A DNA stretch of 64,000 bases, from contig CACELK010000002.1 of the NCBI GenBank assembly GCA_902560245.1, positions 1 to 64,000 of the forward strand, written 5' to 3'. The number at the start of each line of letters is the position of its first letter. The first letter of the stretch is position 1. The stretch comes from an uncultured Pelagibacteraceae bacterium (GTDB lineage Bacteria; Pseudomonadota; Alphaproteobacteria; Pelagibacterales; Pelagibacteraceae). Shown here piece after piece: positions 60,720 through 64,000 of the stretch. A program made the translations under genes and the position numbers. The notes beneath the pieces were generated by a model, which saw nothing but the letters and a program-made list of their open reading frames with translations, was not told the DNA's origin and made no database searches.

Positions 60720-61472
60720 ATGACTAATAAAAAAGAAATTTTAGCAGGTATTATTATAATTGGTAACGAAATTTTATCAGGAAGAACTCAAGATACAAAT
60801 ACCGGAACACTATCTCTTTGGTTGAATTCACTTGGCATCAAATTACAAGAAGTAAGGATTATACCTGATATAGAGGAAACAATAATTAAAACAGTTAATG
60901 AGTTAAGAAAAAAATATAATTATATTTTTACAACTGGTGGAATAGGTCCAACACATGACGATATAACTGCAGTATCTATTTCAAAAGCATTTGGACTCAC
61001 TTATGGGCCACACAAAGAAGCAATGTCAATTTTAGAAAAATATTATAAACCCGGCGAGTTTAACAAGGGAAGACAAAAAATGGCTCATATGCCTCTGGAA
61101 GCTAAGTTAATTTTAAATCCAACAAGTGGCGCACCAGGATTTTATGTTGAAAATGTTTTTTGTCTACCAGGAGTACCATCAATATTAAAATCCATGCTTG
61201 GAGAAATGGAAAATAAATTAGTTGGTGGAGAACCTATTTTAAGCATGACAATCAATTTAAGAACTGTAGAAAGTGAAATTGCAAAATCCTTAAATGATGT
61301 TCAAGAAAACAACAAAGGAATTGAGATTGGAAGCTATCCTTTTTTTAAAGCCGGCAAACTCGGGGTTGCTATAGTTTTAAGATCCACAGATAAAAATAAA
61401 ATAGATAAATGTAATTTAGAAATCTTAAATTTTGTTAAAGAAAAAAAAATCGAAATAGTTGAAAATAATTAA
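60720..61472 (+). CDS. CinA/MoaB-like molybdopterin-binding-domain protein
   Basis: From ATG at 60720 (a TTG 6 bp upstream is less likely) the protein is 250 residues: AGIIIIGNEILSGRTQDTNT, YIFTTGGIGPTHDDITAVSI, and a FYVENVFCLPGVPSIL segment. This is the N-terminal domain type of CinA (COG1058). The C-terminal nicotinamide-nucleotide amidase domain of full CinA is missing. It may bind or hydrolyse a nucleotide (ADP-ribose pyrophosphatase activity is known for COG1058). One base of its stop overlaps the next start. Confidence 0.85.
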   Translation: MTNKKEILAGIIIIGNEILSGRTQDTNTGTLSLWLNSLGIKLQEVRIIPDIEETIIKTVNELRKKYNYIFTTGGIGPTHDDITAVSISKAFGLTYGPHKEAMSILEKYYKPGEFNKGRQKMAHMPLEAKLILNPTSGAPGFYVENVFCLPGVPSILKSMLGEMENKLVGGEPILSMTINLRTVESEIAKSLNDVQENNKGIEIGSYPFFKAGKLGVAIVLRSTDKNKIDKCNLEILNFVKEKKIEIVENN

Positions 61473-61915
61473 TGTTATACTTTGCATACGGAAGTAATTT
61501 AAATCATAAGCAGATGGAAGAAAGATGTGGTAAAGCTAAATATATTAAAAAATATATTTTAAAGGGTTATAAATTATGCTTTAGTCATAAAACAAATAGT
61601 TCAGTTTACGGACATGCCAATATAGTAAGACACACTTCTTCAGAGGTTCAAGGTGGACTTTGGAATATAAGTAAAGGAGATGAAGCAATTCTGGATGAAT
61701 ATGAGGGAGTTGATTATAACTATTATCAAAAGCAATACTTTAATGTAAGAGGAAAGAAAACTTTAGTTTATATACAAAAAAAATACTATCTTCAAAAACC
61801 AAATTCAACTTATTTACACACCATAATCCAAGGTTATAAAGATTGTTTATTAGATATAAAAAAATTAAAAAAAATAATAAGTAAATATAAAATTAATTAT
61901 AAAATTAATTGGTGA
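61472..61915 (+). CDS. Gamma-glutamylcyclotransferase-like (AIG2/GGCT fold) protein
   Basis: The 147-residue protein starts MLYFAYGSNLNHKQMEERC, the Y-G-S-N-L-x-x-x-Q-M glycine-rich loop of the GGCT fold, then WNISKGDEAILDEYEGVDYN with the catalytic glutamate in a DEYEG motif. It would release 5-oxoproline from gamma-glutamyl compounds. The substrate is unproven. It is coupled to the preceding gene by a 1-bp overlap. Confidence 0.88.
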   Translation: MLYFAYGSNLNHKQMEERCGKAKYIKKYILKGYKLCFSHKTNSSVYGHANIVRHTSSEVQGGLWNISKGDEAILDEYEGVDYNYYQKQYFNVRGKKTLVYIQKKYYLQKPNSTYLHTIIQGYKDCLLDIKKLKKIISKYKINYKINW

Positions 61916-61926
61916 AGGTTAGTAAA

Positions 61927-62808
61927 TTATTTTTTTAAAATATTTTTACTTGAAGAAGATTTTATTCCAACAATTGACGAAAAAAGACCTAAAAATCTAT
62001 ATTTATTTTTCTTAAATTTCTCTTTAGAAAAAAAATATAGAAAAATTGTACTTATTGAAAAACGCATCAATTTAGAAAAGTGTATAAAGAGGGAATATAG
62101 AAAACCGTAATGTTTTTTATGGTAATAAAATTTAGACCAATAATAATTCCAATGTCTGAAGTTTGAATATTCTTCATTAATTTTTGGGTTTACAGCTTTT
62201 GCACCCTCATGCACGATTTTTATCTTATTAAAAACAAAAATATTTTCATTTTTTTTTTTAACTCTTTTACATAAATCAATATCCTCGAAAAAGAAAAAAA
62301 AGTTTTCATCAAAAACATTTTCATTTTTAAATTTATCTAAATTTACTATAAGAGAACAGCCTTTAATCAAATCGATTTTAGTTTTTGTTTCTTGAACATT
62401 TTCATTTATATTTATTTTTGATAATTCGTTATCAAAATTATTGTTTTTATTAAAATCAATTAGATCATCATAAATTGGAGTTGCTAAAGCAAAATCTTTA
62501 TCACATTTGGATATTTCGTTTTCAATTTGATTTAATTGAATTTCACTGATTTTGACATCTGCCTCTAGTATTAAAGCATACTTACTATTAATTTTTTGTA
62601 ATCCAATATTTGCTGCTTTACCATAACCAAAATTGTCATTATTAACTATAACATTACAATTTTGATATAAATTTTCGATATTTTTTTTAATTTCATTAAC
62701 ATCAGAATTTTCTATTATTAATATTTGTCTTTTATTACCAAGGTTTGAAATACACTTTTTAAGATTTGAAAAAGATTTATATGAAATTATTATTATTGGT
62801 AAATTCAT
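61927..62808 (-). CDS. GT2 glycosyltransferase, paralogue of the one at 16473
   Basis: The 293-residue rhamnosyltransferase-like enzyme has LPIIIISYKSF, NFGYGKAANIGL, a LEADVKI acidic segment, FFFFEDIDLCKRVK and a C-terminal WSKFYYHKKHYGFLYSLF block. The FYYHKKH-x-G element is shared with the GT2 at 16473-17366. It lies 3 bp downstream of the sugar 3-dehydratase-like gene on the same strand, probably in a second glycan cluster that extends beyond the window. Confidence 0.85.
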   Translation of the reverse strand: MNLPIIIISYKSFSNLKKCISNLGNKRQILIIENSDVNEIKKNIENLYQNCNVIVNNDNFGYGKAANIGLQKINSKYALILEADVKISEIQLNQIENEISKCDKDFALATPIYDDLIDFNKNNNFDNELSKININENVQETKTKIDLIKGCSLIVNLDKFKNENVFDENFFFFFEDIDLCKRVKKKNENIFVFNKIKIVHEGAKAVNPKINEEYSNFRHWNYYWSKFYYHKKHYGFLYSLFIHFSKLMRFSISTIFLYFFSKEKFKKNKYRFLGLFSSIVGIKSSSSKNILKK

Positions 62809-62811
62809 TTG

Positions 62812-64000
62812 CTAAATTAATAGCTTTTTTTGAGACATAAATTTAGTAAATGTTTTTGATATAAAACCTAAATCTGATTTTGAGAGTCCTTGATGACAAC
62901 CTATTAACAAGCCATTTTTCATGACATTATTAGCTATGTTTTCACAAGCAAAGTGTTTTTTATAAGTTCTTCCCTTCATAACTGGTTGTCTTAAAATATT
63001 ACCTGTAAAAATAGTTCTTGTTTGTATTCTATTTTTTTCTAAAAAAATTTGGATTTCTTTTCGATTAAAATATTTATTTTCTTTTATCAGGATAGGGTAG
63101 GCAAGCCATGGGGTTTTAACACCTTTATATTGTTCTGGTAGGGTAAAAAACTTTGGATATTTTCCAAAAAATTTTTTAAGATATTCAAAATTTTTGTTTC
63201 TGGTTTTAATATTTTTTTTAAGTTTTTTTATTTGTTCTAAAGCAAATGCTGCTGACATTTCTGATGGCAAAAAATTATATCCTAAATCAGAGAATACATA
63301 TTTAGCATCATAATCAATTCCAGATATTTTTATATTAAATCTCTTCTCAATTTCTTCAGACTCATTAAATGTTGCGGAAGATCTTCCCCATCCTCTAAGC
63401 AATTTTGCTTTATTGTATAATTTAACATCATTAAAACAAACTATACCACCTGAACCAGCTCCATTTATAATGTGTGAAGCGTAAAAACTATTTGTTACTA
63501 CATCAGATAAATTGCCAGTATTCTTATTTTGAATTTTATACCCAATTGTATCTGCTGAATCCTCTATAACTTTTAATTTATATTTTTTAGCAATTTTTTT
63601 TATTTTTACCCAGTCTGCAATATTACCTAAAAGATTTGGAATCATTAAAGCAACAGTTTTTTTATTAATACATTTTTCTATTTGTTGTGGATCAGCAACA
63701 AATTTATTTTTTGAAACACCAATAAAATGGGGAATCAATCCAAGCTGATAAATGGGCGCTACAGTTGTGGAAAAAGTTAAATTTGGAGTAATAATTTCTG
63801 AACCTTTTTTAAAGTTGAATGAGGATATAGCTAGTAAATTTGCTGAGGAACCTGAATTAACCATTAGACCAAATTTTTTTCCAAAAATTTTAGCCACTTT
63901 TTTTTCCAGTTTCTTAACATTGGGACCATCTATGAGGTTTAAAGTATTTTTTTTTAATACTCTATTGACTGCATTAATCTCTTTGTTGTCATATACAGCT
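62812..64000 (-). CDS. DegT/RfbH/ColD-like B6-dependent sugar dehydratase (5' end outside window)
   Basis: The frame is open to the window edge, so the start is missing; an internal GTG at 63897 is not the real start. About 396 residues are visible. Aspartate-aminotransferase-fold elements include NSGSSANLLAISSF, IEDSADTIG (PLP aspartate) and LRGWGRSS. At the position of the PLP-binding lysine the sequence reads SFYASHIINGAGSGG, with His (codon 63472-63474) instead of Lys. This is the feature of RfbH/DdhC and ColD 3-dehydratases. The region where RfbH has iron-sulfur cysteines (after WGR) has none here, so it resembles ColD in that respect. Confidence 0.82.
   Translation of the reverse strand, partial: AVYDNKEINAVNRVLKKNTLNLIDGPNVKKLEKKVAKIFGKKFGLMVNSGSSANLLAISSFNFKKGSEIITPNLTFSTTVAPIYQLGLIPHFIGVSKNKFVADPQQIEKCINKKTVALMIPNLLGNIADWVKIKKIAKKYKLKVIEDSADTIGYKIQNKNTGNLSDVVTNSFYASHIINGAGSGGIVCFNDVKLYNKAKLLRGWGRSSATFNESEEIEKRFNIKISGIDYDAKYVFSDLGYNFLPSEMSAAFALEQIKKLKKNIKTRNKNFEYLKKFFGKYPKFFTLPEQYKGVKTPWLAYPILIKENKYFNRKEIQIFLEKNRIQTRTIFTGNILRQPVMKGRTYKKHFACENIANNVMKNGLLIGCHQGLSKSDLGFISKTFTKFMSQKKLLI

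Noticed and set aside
1-64000. CRISPR arrays, insertion sequences, prophage or integrase genes
   Set aside because: No regularly spaced repeats, transposase, integrase or phage structural motifs were seen in any frame; A/T homopolymers and short AT palindromes are expected at this base composition.

Overview
The window looks like chromosome from a SAR11-type alphaproteobacterium (Candidatus Pelagibacter or a close relative). This rests on the very low GC content, lysine/asparagine-rich proteins, gene overlaps of 1-10 bp, almost no intergenic DNA (no gap above about 180 bp), and alphaproteobacterial gene orders (purB-purC-purS-purQ-purL-bolA-grxD; cysS-cimA-trmJ). No phage, insertion sequence, CRISPR array or rRNA was seen. 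The assignment comes from reading the sequence; no database search was run.

Layout. 1-3.8 kb: the end of a SET-domain protein, then a three-gene sugar cluster (FAD oxidoreductase, Gfo/Idh/MocA oxidoreductase, DesII-type radical SAM enzyme). 3.8-9 kb: a dimethylglycine/sarcosine dehydrogenase-like flavoprotein facing a two-winged-helix regulator, a small membrane protein, a secreted thermonuclease and a BASS transporter. 9-17.4 kb: cell-surface polysaccharide genes (glycosyltransferases, LicD-like protein, methyltransferase, RfbB) split by one tRNA-Met(CAU). 17.4-22.1 kb: a methylthioadenosine module: apt divergent from mtaP-mtnA-two unknown small proteins-class II aldolase-AdoMetDC/spermidine synthase fusion. 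22.1-24.4 kb: a polar amino-acid ABC transporter without a local ATPase. 24.4-36.5 kb: mixed genes (creatinase-like M24 protein, GT9 and GT4 glycosyltransferases, gamma-carbonic anhydrase, a cis-CaaD-like tautomerase, rpoZ, dusA, TauE, phosphohexomutase). 36.6-43.1 kb: nrdAB and the 2-methylcitrate operon prpDBC. 43-53.5 kb: LysE, gph, a truncated glmU, glmS, class II DAHP synthase, nadE, cysS, cimA, trmJ, rpsD. 53.5-60.7 kb: grxD, bolA and the purine operon, in which purB and purQ are broken by four homopolymer indels; then map and sfsA. 60.7-64 kb: a MoCF-biosynthesis-like protein, a gamma-glutamylcyclotransferase and the start of another surface-sugar cluster whose last gene is a B6-dependent sugar 3-dehydratase-like protein with His at the PLP-lysine position.

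How the parts work together. The strongest systems-level reading is the 17.4-22.1 kb module. The fused SpeD/SpeE protein should make methylthioadenosine (MTA) as a by-product. MtaP would release adenine, which Apt recycles to AMP, and MTR-1-P. MtnA isomerises this, and a FucA-like aldolase sits where Ald2 of the DHAP shunt would be expected. The second theme is deoxysugar chemistry: a radical-SAM C4 deoxygenation candidate at one end and a PLP/His C3 deoxygenation candidate at the other, with paralogous glycosyltransferases in both sugar clusters. The third is a run of four single-base homopolymer indels confined to purB and purQ. These are either sequencing artefacts or real slippage/decay, which matters for whether the organism makes its own purines.
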